Positions 48,643 to 58,937 of a stretch of 64,000 bases of DNA are shown here, piece by piece. Under the pieces are notes generated by a model. The model was not told where the DNA came from and ran no database searches. It saw only the letters and a program-made list of their open reading frames with translations. Origin of the DNA: Cymodocea nodosa (lineage: Eukaryota; Streptophyta; Magnoliopsida; Alismatales; Cymodoceaceae); NCBI GenBank assembly GCA_036874045.1, contig JAZBRI010000003.1, forward strand, positions 20,685,501-20,749,500, written 5' to 3'. Position 1 is the first letter of the stretch. The number at the start of each line of letters is the position of its first letter. The position numbers were made by a program, and so were the translations under genes.

Positions 48643-48879
48643 ATACCAATATCAGAGTTTTGTTAACAGTCTTTGATATAAAATTGATACCAATATAATT
48701 ATATCAAAACATATTTTATCTTCTTTGATTTTAAACAAAATTAACATTTGTGCATAGGTTTAACTTTATTCGTTTAAGGCTTAAGTTATATCGAAAGTTT
48801 TAATTTATTTAAAATATTATAGGTTGAAAAATCTAAGGTTAGGTGACTACCATTAATGGTAATTTTTCTCTATATGAAG

Positions 48880-49660
48880 GTCAGAATCGTAACCGTTCTC
48901 CTTTATTTGATGGAATACATTTTGAATATTGAAAATATAGGATAACAGTCTTTCTTCAAAGTATAGATTACAAGTTGTGGTTTATGATTTCTAAATCATA
49001 TAATTCGTTAATTACTTCTTATAATATTTAGACAGTTACTAAAAAGGAGAATGAAACTCTGAATGCAAAAGATTTAAATATTTTATTCTGTATATTAAGT
49101 TATGAATAGTTCAGTAAAGTGTCGGTACATAAATCTATTTATGAGGTGTGACATGCATTAGGAATTTCGTATAAAGGTACTTCTCAAATTAAAGAGATAA
49201 ATATTAATATGTTAATTCATAAGTATGAATTTTTTAAGATGTATGAAAACGAGAGTATTTCTGAGATGTTTTTTAGATTCTTAGATGTTATAAGTTTTTT
49301 AAAATGCTTAGGAAAGAATTTTGAATAAAAGAATTTAGTGAGAAAAATTCTTAGATTTCTAAGTTCTAAATGGTCTTAGAAAATAATTTCAATTGAGGAA
49401 TCATGAGACTTAAATATTTATACTATAAATGAACTGATAAGAAATTTGACTGTTTATGAAATTCAATTAAATGATTCACTAAGTCAAAATAAATTAAAAT
49501 TGAAGAAAAAAATTGTATTCGAAATAAATTCAGATTTTAATATCTCAACTGATTTTGATGAGGATTTGATTTTGTTGATTAGGAAATTCAAGAAAGTATG
49601 GAAAATTAGGAGACAACAAATGAACATAAATGAAAAATCCTCAACATCAAAATCTTTAAG
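48880..49660 (+). pseudogene. SIRE-like gag pseudogene
   Basis: Reads NRSPLFDGIHFEYWKYRITV near the start, then MLIHKYEFFKMYENESISEM and later LIRKFKKVWKIRRQ. This is the UBN2-type Gag pattern also seen on the minus strand at 20.9-21.2 kb. Stops occur throughout. It ends where the GGGGGTGTTTGTGCATG insertion begins. Confidence 0.75.
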
Positions 49661-50585
49661 GGGGTGTTTGTGCATGTCGGAAAGTTTAGAAATGAAGGAA
49701 ATGAAAAGTTCAGATTCTTGTGAATTAGAAAGTCTAGATTCTTGAGAAATGAATGGCTGTTTGTGCACGTTTCAGAAACTTAGGAAATTTAAGATTCCCA
49801 TAGTGGGGTTTGTGCTAGATGGAATGTTCAGAATTGAAATATATTTTTTTAATTAAAGAATTCTAATAATTAATTTTAATTTACTCTATTTCTTCACATT
49901 ATAATACTTACATTTTTTTAAAAAAATATCAAAAATAAAAATATTTATTTATTAATAATATCATAAACAAATTGAACAAAAGTTGTATTGTGTATTACTT
50001 ATTTGAACATAGCATATCACAACCAATTACCTTTCGAAATTGTTAACTAACGTAAATATATTATTTGGCCAGGCTAGGCTGGTCTGTGGGTTGATTCGGG
50101 TTGGGCCTAGGCTGGCCTGTGGGCCAATTCGGGCCTAGTTGAAATCTAACGGAAAATAAAAAATAGAAAATAGAATATGATACCTCTCTTATATACATTA
50201 ATAAATGTAAACATAAAAGTTGATGTATACAAAATTAATAAATGTTAAAGTAAACGTTGTTAAAAAATTAATAAATGTAATACAAACTTGTTTAAACATA
50301 GAACTTGACGTAACAATTGAAAATTAATAAATGTATTTATAAATAAAATAATGTGTTTGAATGATGAATTGATTATCAGAAACGTTATAAATTTATTTAT
50401 TTTTATTTTAATTTAAAATAAAGAAAATAAATATAAAAAATCAGTTGATGAAAATTAATAAGTTTATTTATAAATAAAATAATGTGTTTGAATGATGAAT
50501 TGATTATCGGAAACGTTGTAAATTTTTTATTTTTATTTTAATTTAAAATCAAAAAAATAAATATAAAAAATTAATAATTGAAAAT
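49660..50585. mobile_element. MITE-like insertion with GTTTGTGC subterminal repeats
   Basis: It starts GGGGGTGTTTGTGCATG after TTAA. Three subterminal copies of GTTTGTGC...GAAA(G/C)TTTAG type lie at 49666, 49753 and 49809, like those beside the PIF/Harbinger relic at 26.3 kb. The interior is AT-rich, with a GGCC-rich phrase at 50060-50140 and a 131-bp duplication. The right end and inverted terminal repeat are not identified; the limit is where retrotransposon coding resumes. Confidence 0.4.
50320..50581. repeat. 131-bp tandem duplication
   Basis: Copies start AAAATTAATA at 50320 and 50451 and share AATAATGTGTTTGAATGATG and TGATTATC(A/G)GAAACGTT. A few substitutions and a small indel separate them. 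Confidence 0.85.
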
Positions 50586-50589
50586 TCTT

Positions 50590-51480
50590 TAATTCATTTT
50601 AGATCTGATGAAGTATTATAGAAATACCACAATTTGATTACATATCAAGTTCTGCATGTTAGACCTATTAAATTTAGAAATTTATTGGAGATTAAAGATC
50701 TATTTAAGTTTCATAGATTAATGAAATTCTTACTAGTTGAAACGAAATAGAAACAATATAAAGAGTTTATTATAGTTTTTTATAGTAATCTGGTATAGAA
50801 TGACAATCTTTTATAGACTCAAATAAGTCAATAGGAATTTACTTTATCTCTTGAATTAATTTTGAAAGTTTTGGGCTTTAGAAATGAAGTTGTTGTTACT
50901 AATAGATTTGACATAATTAGACAACTGAGATAGGACATTCAGTTTTTATCAAAGATTCTAGATATATATTCTAAATTAAGATTAATAAAAAATCTGAATG
51001 TAGAAGGTAGGTTTATTGTAAACATTATGTATGTAAATTTATTTTAGAGATGGACATAATCTGAAAGTAATAAAAAATTGTTTATATGCAACTTATGACA
51101 TATTTAACAGAATACAAATAAATTAGTTTGATATTTTCACTTATCAACTACAACATATGAGTTCAACGTTATTTTATGGAGATGTTGTATATCAAATTAT
51201 TGTAAGCCAAGTGAATTTATCAGACTAGTCTTCTGAAGAAAAAGATATGAAAGCTTTTAGTATTAAAGATTTGCAAAAATAACAACAACAACAACTGAAA
51301 CAATTACTTAAACAACAACGGTAAAATTATTCAGAATAAGTATAACAGCAAACTGAGCTACCTTTTAACTTAAATGCGGTATTAAATGATATTAGAAATG
51401 ATATTAGACATCTAAGAGATAAAATCTGTCATATCATAGACAATTTATGTAGAAGAATAGATAAATATATTGTCATTTGT
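50590..51480 (+). pseudogene. Retroelement accessory ORF remnant (plant transposon protein-like)
   Basis: A heavily stopped frame, read with stops ignored, gives KEFIIVFYSNLV, later EFTLSLELILKVLGF, then LRLIKNL and a Gln/Thr-rich end. This resembles the extra domain often annotated 'putative plant transposon protein' in LTR elements (a VYPNLVK-FYANL block followed by an L-ILNI block). It lies between gag and the polypurine tract, where pol would be expected. Identification is by motif pattern only. Confidence 0.35.
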
Positions 51481-51902
51481 TTGCTAACTTATTTTTTTAA
51501 TATAAAAGGTAGTGTTTGTATTTATTAATTATATGTTCGAACAATACATTTACTGTAAATGTGAATCAAGTTTTATCTTAGTTTACAGAATATTTAGCTG
51601 TACATATTTTGTTTCTCATTAATATTGTGTAATCATCTTTTTTGATTAATGGCAAAAAGAGAGAGATGATTATGTTTTTAAATTGTTAAAAAGAAAAGGG
51701 GGGGAGATGATTATGATTGTTGAAAGTTTTACTTCTGAAAAAAAAACATAATTTTTAAGAGTATAAACACAAACAAACAGAAATAAGCTTAAGTCAATTT
51801 AAGTCAATAAATTTATTTGTTGAATTAAAACTTAACCTAACAGAGGTGCTTTGATAAGTTAAATATATTTTAAAATTGATTTAATATAGTTTTGTTATCA
51901 TT

Positions 51903-51916
51903 AAAAAAGGGAAGAT
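51903..51916 (+). other. Polypurine tract
   Basis: AAAAAAGGGAAGAT abuts the 3' LTR start at 51917, as expected for plus-strand priming. A second purine run (GGGGGGGAGATGAT) lies about 200 bp upstream, near 51700. Confidence 0.7.
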
Positions 51917-52065
51917 TGTTGAGTATTATGCTTTGATGATGTATGCAAAACGTAAATAATTATATTTAGTCAATTACTATTGTTTGTAAAGAAAAATTAA
52001 GAACATCAATTAATATAGAAAAAGTTTAATGTTATATACTTGTTTGAAATAGATTTGAAATTACA
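51917..52065 (+). repeat. 3' LTR start of the SIRE-like element (truncated)
   Basis: Matches 43494-43645 with scattered changes, then breaks off at a different Copia element. Confidence 0.8.
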
Positions 52066-53963
52066 ATATATTAGTTGGAGTTAGCCATGAAAGAAGAAAT
52101 GAAGTCCTTAGAGAAGAACCAAACGTGAAATCTAACTTTATTACTAGAAAGCAAGAAAACATTTGGCAATAAATGAGTGTTCTGGTTGAAGGAATAACTA
52201 GATGACGATCAGACTTGTTGTCAAGGGATACTAATAAATCTAAGACGTTGACTATGCAGAAATGTTCTCTTTAGTAGTCAAAATGACCACAATAAGAGTC
52301 GTCCTGAGCATAATGGCAATTGAAGATTTGTTTTTGGAATAAATAGATGTAAATACAACTTTTCTCTACAGTGAGTTGGACAAAGAGATTTACATGTGGT
52401 AGTTAGAATGATTTGTAGAAATTGATAAGAAAAAAAACCTAGTTTGCAAACTACAGAGAAGTCTGTATGGTTTGAAGTAAACATCTAGATAGTGATATAA
52501 GAAGTTCGACAACTACATCTGTACTCTAGGCTTCTACAAGTACAAAATAGACTACTATTGCTACTTAAGACATTTGAAGGATTGCTATATTATTCTTTTG
52601 ATATACGTAGATGACATACTCATTGCAAGCTTGAGCATAGAGGAAATCTGGAAGCTAAAGGATTAGCTCCATTGGAAATTCGACATGAAAGACATGGGCG
52701 AAGTTAGGTAGATTCTCGAAATGATGATTATCTGGAACAGGAAGATCGACACACTGAGGTTGAGTTAGAAGAAGTACCTAGAAAAGGTACTAGAGTGGTT
52801 TAACATGGACAGATGAGTGGAAGACGAAGTTGTCACTTGGAGCCCACTTTAAACTATCAAAGAATCAATCGCTAGAGATTGAGGCAAAATGAGAAGAAAT
52901 GTCTTGAGTTCTCTACGTGTCAACCGTAGGAAGTTCAATGTATGTCATAACTTACATCCAACCTGGCATAGCACATGTGGTGGGAGTTGTAAGCAAGTTC
53001 ATGGCAAATCCAAGTGTAAAACACTAGCATGCCATGAAGTAGATACTACGGTATCTCAAGTACACATCTGTGCTATAAGAGGGGATCAACTGAGTTAATG
53101 AGTTTTACTGATTTAGATCTAGGAGACCTAAACAAGCTTAGGAGCACCTCAAGGTATGCATTTACCATAAGAGGTACTATAGTAAGTTGGAGGTCCAAGC
53201 TATAGGGCATGATTGCCCTTTTCACCACCAAAGTGGAATATGTGGCAGTTACTGAAGCAGCGAATGAGAGAATCTGACTAGAGAATTTACTAGTTGAACC
53301 TAGCCATCGGCAAAAATGTAGTATATTGTATTGTGATAGCCAATCTACCATTTACTTGGTAGAAAATCTAAAGTTTCATGTGAGATTCAAGCATATTAGG
53401 ATGAGATATATTTTTATTCAAGAGCAAATTGAGAACGAGAGTCTAAACCTTCAAAAGGTGAAAGGAGCTAAAAATACAGTAGACGCTCTCACCAATGTGG
53501 TATCGTTTGGAAAACTTAGGCTCTATTGAAGTCTAATGAGTCTTCTAGGAATGTGAATCAAGGAGTCCAATACTGGATGCAAAAATCCTACAATAGAAAT
53601 TTACAAAGACCCAGATATAGAAAGTAGGAAGATAGTTTCCAAGTGAGAGATTGTTAAAGCAGATGTGTAGAGTCAATCTTCAAAACATAGACAACGGCAA
53701 CTGAAGTGGCGGAAAGTGGAGACCTCAGTCAGTGCATCTAGGAGTTTCACCTAGAAATCAGGTCTCCAACTGGTAACCTAGGAGGTTGATTTCCTAGTAG
53801 GTTAGTAGGTGTAGTTGAGGAAGCTTTTGATAGTATGTACTAGAATTGAATTGCTATTCGATGGAAGACTAAGGTAGAACTTGTAATTGTTGCACTTAAG
53901 GTTTGTATCCTGCCTTATTTATAGAGATATACCTGCACAAATTTATGTGTACTGAAATAAACA
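52066..53963 (+). mobile_element. 3' half of a Ty1-copia element (RT, RNase H, 3' LTR)
   Basis: RT starts at about 52075 (KEEMKSLEKNQTW), with SLVVKMTTIRVVLSI-like and LVCKLQRSLYGLK motifs. The active site IYVDDILIAS at 52601-52630 is intact. RNase H follows (MTYIQPGIAHVVG-like near 52940, then KVEYVAVTEAANE near 53230 and YCDSQSTIYLVEN at 53326). A PPT-like CCAAGTGAGAGAT ends at 53651. The 3' LTR starts TGTTAAAGCAGATG at 53652 and may end near 53963. The 5' half is absent. Most stops replace Gln or Trp. Confidence 0.85.
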
Positions 53964-56928
53964 TTCCAAGAGTTAGAGCATCCATATACTAAAATTTTGT
54001 CAAAAATTGGTTAAGTGGAGAAAAATAAAGGAAAGATGTAAGTTGACAAATAGAGGAAGAAAATTAGGATAGACTACTAGGATCAATAACTATAACCAAT
54101 GGTAAAACATTGCTTTACGATAGTCTACATTAATATCATTTATGACATACTTGATGAGACTTGAAAATCATTTGATTGAGTTATATCTTAAAGAACTTAA
54201 GTATCCATAGTTGATTATTTTCATCTACTAGGTACATAAATAAATTTTATATCAAAATTACAAGCAGTTAACACATTTTATGTCAACTTTTTTTCCTATT
54301 ATTGAATCTTGCATTTTTTAGTTCAGAAATTGTTACCTTAATATGTGTATCATCAATAGCTTTAATATAATCTTGAATAAAGAGATTTAGTCAATGATAA
54401 TTTATAATAAATAATTACCAATGGAATAAAAGAAAATGTAATATAAATATGATGTTACCTTAAAGCATGAGAAAATATTTGAATCATTTCGAATCTTGTT
54501 TAGCATTGATGATGAAAGTTTAGTCAAAAGTATATGATGTAACTAAATTATGCCATTTAACATCTTATTAAAGTAAGTGCTAATTGTTTATGCAGGTGGA
54601 TGAAAATACTCTGTTAGTTCATTATATCATTGGTTTTGACCAATTGCAACAAAAAAAATTGTAAGTTTTTCTTTGACACTTATATTTTTATCAATTTGTA
54701 CTACTCATTCTATTATCAATAAATGACAAAATTGCATGAAAATATGTCGACTCATTTAATATGTTTTTTTACAGTTGTATGATTGGTTCAATATAAAAGG
54801 ATTTTGTCTTTCTCTATGTTATATCCATTTAGTAGCTTGAGGAGCATTAGCAATTGAATATGCTACTACATTGTACATTTAATATAGTAAAATAAGCAAT
54901 TTTCGTATTCTCCTCCTTTGTATTTCAAAAAATCATCTTTGTTCATTTATGCCCATAAATATACAAAGGTAACAATGGACATAATAACACTTCACCATTG
55001 GAAGATGAAAAAATAACAAATCATAAATTATTAACTTGACAAGAATAATAAAGTAAAAAAGAGCATTCATGACATAAATCCATCATATACCAAAATCTTA
55101 ATATTCATAACGCAAAGTTCACATACCAAAATACAAACATAACACATCATAAAAATACTGAAGGACCAAAGTTCAAATGTTACATATAATATTTTAGTTG
55201 TTCAAATTAAACTTCAACCATTTCACCCGTAAATTAGTAGGAAGAGCTAAAAAATGACATTTTCTTTCCTCATTTTCTAATAGTTGCATTGCCTTAAACA
55301 TGTCATCCTCGGTAAGATCTGGAAGTCTAAGTAGTACATCTACCAATCATTCAGTTTGTCTTTCATGTTAATGCTTGAACATATTTCCTTGTCTTTGTGG
55401 AAAAACCTAAAAAGATTCATATTGATATCTTCCATTGACTTTGTGATTGATTAGGAAGATTTTTCATGTAGTCAAGGTTTTTTTTGGTTTTACAAATTTC
55501 ACTCTATATAGGGCTAAGGGAACTTTCATTTCAATTGTAGTCAAATGATAAAGAAACCTAAGTGTTGAATATATTAAAATTATCCATGGGTTTATTATCA
55601 ACATCCTGTGTGACCTATACATCTAGAGGTTGTATGCTTCCACCTTTAGTAATAATGTTGCATTCAAATAAAGTGATAAGGTGATCATAAATCATACATG
55701 CCTTCTTTTTGCACGATCCACACTTTGAATATTTCTACAACAAACAATTCAAAGAAAATATATGTTACATGTTTAATATCTTTTGCCTATTTATTGAAAT
55801 GAAAGATCAATAAGATAAGACATCTAACCTTCACAAATTCATTTGATATCTCATTAGGAATGTTAGTATAACCATGAATGTAATTCCACCTTCATCCACT
55901 TTTTTTAAAATTTTGAAATAATTCTTATACATTGTTCTCTAAGTTTTCATTCAACTTTTAATATGTTTTTTTCTACATTTGCTTCAGTTTTTTCATTGTA
56001 CTCCTTGATCATTTCTACTTACGTTTTAGATTTTATCTTTCCATCATGTATTTTTGTATTCCCCTCTTTAATTGTTGCAGATAAAATATCTAAAATGATT
56101 TCATCTACCTTTGAACTTTAACTTATGTACCTTTTTTCAGAACTCATCTTCTTATATCAAGACTTTGATCAAGATTTAGAACAGACTTGCATGATGATAC
56201 ATCTGATTTGAAAAAAAATTTCAAAAATAAATGAAAAGGATATAATTCCCAAACATAATCAAAACCCTAACCTTAAACCCTAAACCCTAAACCCTAAACC
56301 TTGTATATCATTGGAATAATATCACATCTACCCTGTTTATGCAATTGTTAATTAAAAGACCACATGTAAGCCTAGAATTAAGTTCATTAGGTGAATTAAT
56401 TAATGTACAAACATTAGTTTCATTGTATATTTAATTATTTTAGCAAGGCATACAATATAAAGAAGATGAGCTAAAAGGCTCAACATGGTGCACAGCAATG
56501 CAGCTCAGATCAAGTCACCTGTTTATTGGAAAATATGGTGATTTTCATTAATAATAAGTACCATTCAATATAACTCAAGATGATTGAGCAAGTTGACCAA
56601 TCAATATGAAAAAAAAAGACACCAATCAGGAGTTAAGCAGAGCTCCCTTCCATTTATTCCATTTTAAGAGGAATCATGGCTTATTTTCATGTTATAATGG
56701 GGTGGCTTTGGTTACATAATCAAATTTGAAAGTTCCATATCTTTTGATCAAGATGTGTGTATTTATTATTGGATGTTGTGATTCATGTAAACATTTTGTA
56801 TAATACTGTTCTCATTTGAATTTATGCATAGTTTTGGAAAATTGAACTTGCATGATTTTGTATATATATTTCAAGTAAATTTTCTGTTCGTAACAAGTTG
56901 GATTATAATGTTCTCTTTTCTTTTTCAG
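53964..56928. other. AT-rich intergenic sequence with possible transposon traces
   Basis: Minus-strand reading at about 55210-55400 gives VDVLLRLPDLTEDDMFKAMQ, then FLALPTN and VKWL. This resembles the C-terminal part of Myb/SANT-like proteins that accompany PIF/Harbinger transposases. CKKKACMIYDHLI lies upstream on the same strand, near 55700. Neither is decisive. Elsewhere nothing is assignable apart from the telomere-type run at 56263-56302. Confidence 0.35.
56263..56302. repeat. Short interstitial telomere-type repeat (CCCTAAA)
   Basis: About four consecutive CCCTAAA units after one imperfect copy (CCCTAACCTTAAA). CCCTAAA is the common plant telomere repeat. So short a run inside a chromosome may come from repair, or act as a telo-box-like promoter element. 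Confidence 0.85.
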
Positions 56929-57500
56929 AATCCTGAAGCCTATGACTCAGCATGGAGTCTGTTAAAGGTAAGCCTTGGAAATCTGGACTTCTATGTGGAG
57001 CATTATAGTACCTTAAACATTCTCATAATATTCACTCCCTATTGAAACAAGATCTATGCAGATTTAGAATGTATAAATTTATTTTGTTAGTCATCTTATA
57101 AGTTCTATGAGTCTTGAAACCATTGAAGAGTCCTTGGGATTCCACCAACCTAGTTGCCATATGACCCTAGAATCAAGTGAAGAATTCATCTCTGTTGTAT
57201 TTTCAATTTCTCCCTTAATTTCTCTTGTGTGGTTATCCATCATTTACATTTTGAAATATGCTTTCTCTCTACAGGGCGCAGATGGTGTTTTGGTTCCAGG
57301 GGGGTTTGGAGATAGAGGAGTTGAAGGGAAAATCCTTGCAGCAAAATATGCCTGAGAACAATGTTCCTTTTCTTGGTGTCCACCTAGGCATGCAAATTGC
57401 TTGCATTGAATTTGTTCACTCTGTTCTGAATATGCAATATGCAAATAGTACAGAATTGAATCCAGCCACCAAGATTCCATGTATTATTTTTACGCCTGAG
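56929..57500 (+). pseudogene. CTP synthase glutaminase-domain pseudogene fragment
   Basis: CTP synthase makes CTP from UTP using glutamine. Two exons remain: 56929-56967 (NPEAYDSAWSLLK) and 57275-57500, with GT-AG edges and phase 0 between them. The second reads [20 protein letters not shown], then a TGA at 57353-57355 where the family has Arg (CGA to TGA). It continues ENNVPFLG, with GVHLGMQ where the family has GICLGMQ. The nucleophilic Cys is therefore His (57381-57383). The fragment ends [17 protein letters not shown] at a GTCAGT donor; no later or earlier exons were found. Retained introns show it is not a processed copy. Confidence 0.9.
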
Positions 57501-58130
57501 GTCAGTTTATTCTCTTAATCCCTTGCCATAAATTTCCAGAGAAATTCTCTCATCTTACAGCAAAAATTAATCTAGAGCTCAGATGGCTAGGGGTGTCTAA
57601 CTTTTATTTACTTAATAGAATGACAGCTACAAAGACATGAAGGCTTTTATGTTTCAACGCAAATCACTAAGCAAGTAAAAGGATAAATCACAAACCTACT
57701 GTTTGAAGAGCCCCAATTATCTTATAGATTTTACAAACCTACTGCTAACTTCCACATTTAGCATGGAATATCATAGATTCATGTTGAAGATTGAAGAAAT
57801 GGCTAGATTTGTTTTAGCAAAAGAACTTGCACTGACAAATGAGGGACAGTCATTTCCAAAGTTTGACAAATGAATCAACAATGATAGTGGTGGAGGGATG
57901 ATGGTCGTAGTACTTGACTTTCGTGAGGGGATGTGCTCATGGTTGAGGGGGACGATGCTCATGGTGCTTGTCTTTCCTGAGGGGATGATGCTTGCAGTGC
58001 TTGCAGTAAACTACGGTTGTGGTGCTCGTGACATTGTGATGGCACTACCTTTCTCAATTGGAAATCTCTGTTTTTTACGATACTTGAGGTGCATGATCTA
58101 TAGGAAATTATTTCTTCAACATTTCTTCTT
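57501..58130. other. Sequence between the CTP synthase fragment and Copia gag, nothing assignable
   Basis: Short frames only. A locally repetitive stretch at 57890-58000 repeats GAGGGGATG(A/T)TGCT-like phrases. No downstream CTP synthase exon was seen. Confidence 0.5.
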
Positions 58131-58647
58131 CCTACCCTTGTTGGAGATTCTACTCCATTCGAAGCCTACAAGTGGTGGCACAAAGCTAACAATCTGGTCC
58201 TTAGTTGGATTAAGGCCACCATAGCTTTGTTAGTCTAGAGCATTTTATTATCGTGTCAAATAGCAATTGAGACTTGGGATTTGCTTATCAAGCAGTTGTC
58301 TCCCACCTCCAAGATCTATGTTTGATTGTTGCAGGATTAGCTTCACTCTCTTAAGAATCCATTTCTGATTCTCTTATTGCTTTGGTTCTCTTATTTCTGA
58401 TCGGAATCTTATTGACTTCATTATCGATGGTCTTAGAATGGAATTTCAGGAGTTTATTATTACCTCTTTGCACTTTCGACTGTTGACTTCTTTTGATGAT
58501 TTCTGTGATCTCTTAATTCAAGAGGAGACTCTTTAGAACACAATTTTTGCCTCTAAACTTGCTGCATTTGTTGCCGAAGCTTCATCTCCAAAAACAATTT
58601 CGGAGGACATGGAAGATGTAATAATTGCAACTTTAGAGGTCGCGTAT
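58130..58647 (+). pseudogene. Copia gag fragment, interrupted by a younger LTR
   Basis: Reading gives FEAYKWWHKANNLVLSWIKA and IAIETWDLLIKQL, a UBN2-type gag pattern (W-x2-W...SWI...A-E-W-x-L). Near 58600 there is GHGRCNNCNFRGR, a partial knuckle. The LTR at 58648 begins immediately after, so the next element inserted into this one. Confidence 0.7.
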
Positions 58648-58897
58648 TGTTATATTACTTGAAATATTAATGTCCCTATATGTGAAATGTGCTTTATTTA
58701 GTGTGTAACATGATGAGAGATCGTGGGATGTGTGGCAGTTTCTAGCAGTTATGCCTAGTCCTCTCTCTATATGTGTGTAATGGTAGACGTGAGAAACCAT
58801 CTTGGTTTTTTTATCAATTCAATAGAATTGGTTTTTCTAGGATACATCTCCTCAGCTTCCTTTTCTATCACCCTACTCTTGTGTTTCGACAACAACA
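58648..58897 (+). repeat. 5' LTR (250 bp)
   Basis: It opens TGTTATATTACTTG and closes CGACAACAACA, two bases before the primer site. CTCTCTATATGTGTG near 58760 may serve as TATA region. Confidence 0.78.
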
Positions 58898-58899
58898 TT

Positions 58900-58912
58900 T
58901 GGCATCAGAGCC
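58900..58912 (+). other. Primer binding site, tRNA-iMet type
   Basis: TGGCATCAGAGCC, one change from TGGTATCAGAGCC, two bases after the LTR end. Confidence 0.85.
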
Positions 58913-58937
58913 AGAAAACCACTTGAGAAAGCGTCAA

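Larger units (their letters stand above)
44852..48645 (+). mobile_element. Ale/Retrofit-like Ty1-copia, truncated in RT
   Basis: A short 124-bp LTR (44852-44975) is followed at once by a primer site. Next come gag (about 45535-46200), protease, integrase and the first part of RT (48400-48550), after which the element ends without RNase H or 3' LTR. The short LTR and integrase type suggest the Ale lineage. It has many stops, most explained by C-to-T changes at Gln codons. Confidence 0.82.
43494..52065 (+). mobile_element. SIRE-like element without pol, hosting nested insertions
   Basis: LTR starts at 43494 (TGTTAAGTATTATG) and 51917 (TGTTGAGTATTATG) agree for about 150 bp. Between them lie an Ale-like Copia (44852-48645), a gag (about 48880-49660), a MITE-like insertion (about 49660-50585) and a second, non-pol coding remnant (about 50590-51480). 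A polypurine tract (51903-51916) leads into the 3' LTR, which is cut at about 52065 by another Copia. No protease, integrase or RT is detectable, so it was probably mobilised in trans. Confidence 0.7.
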
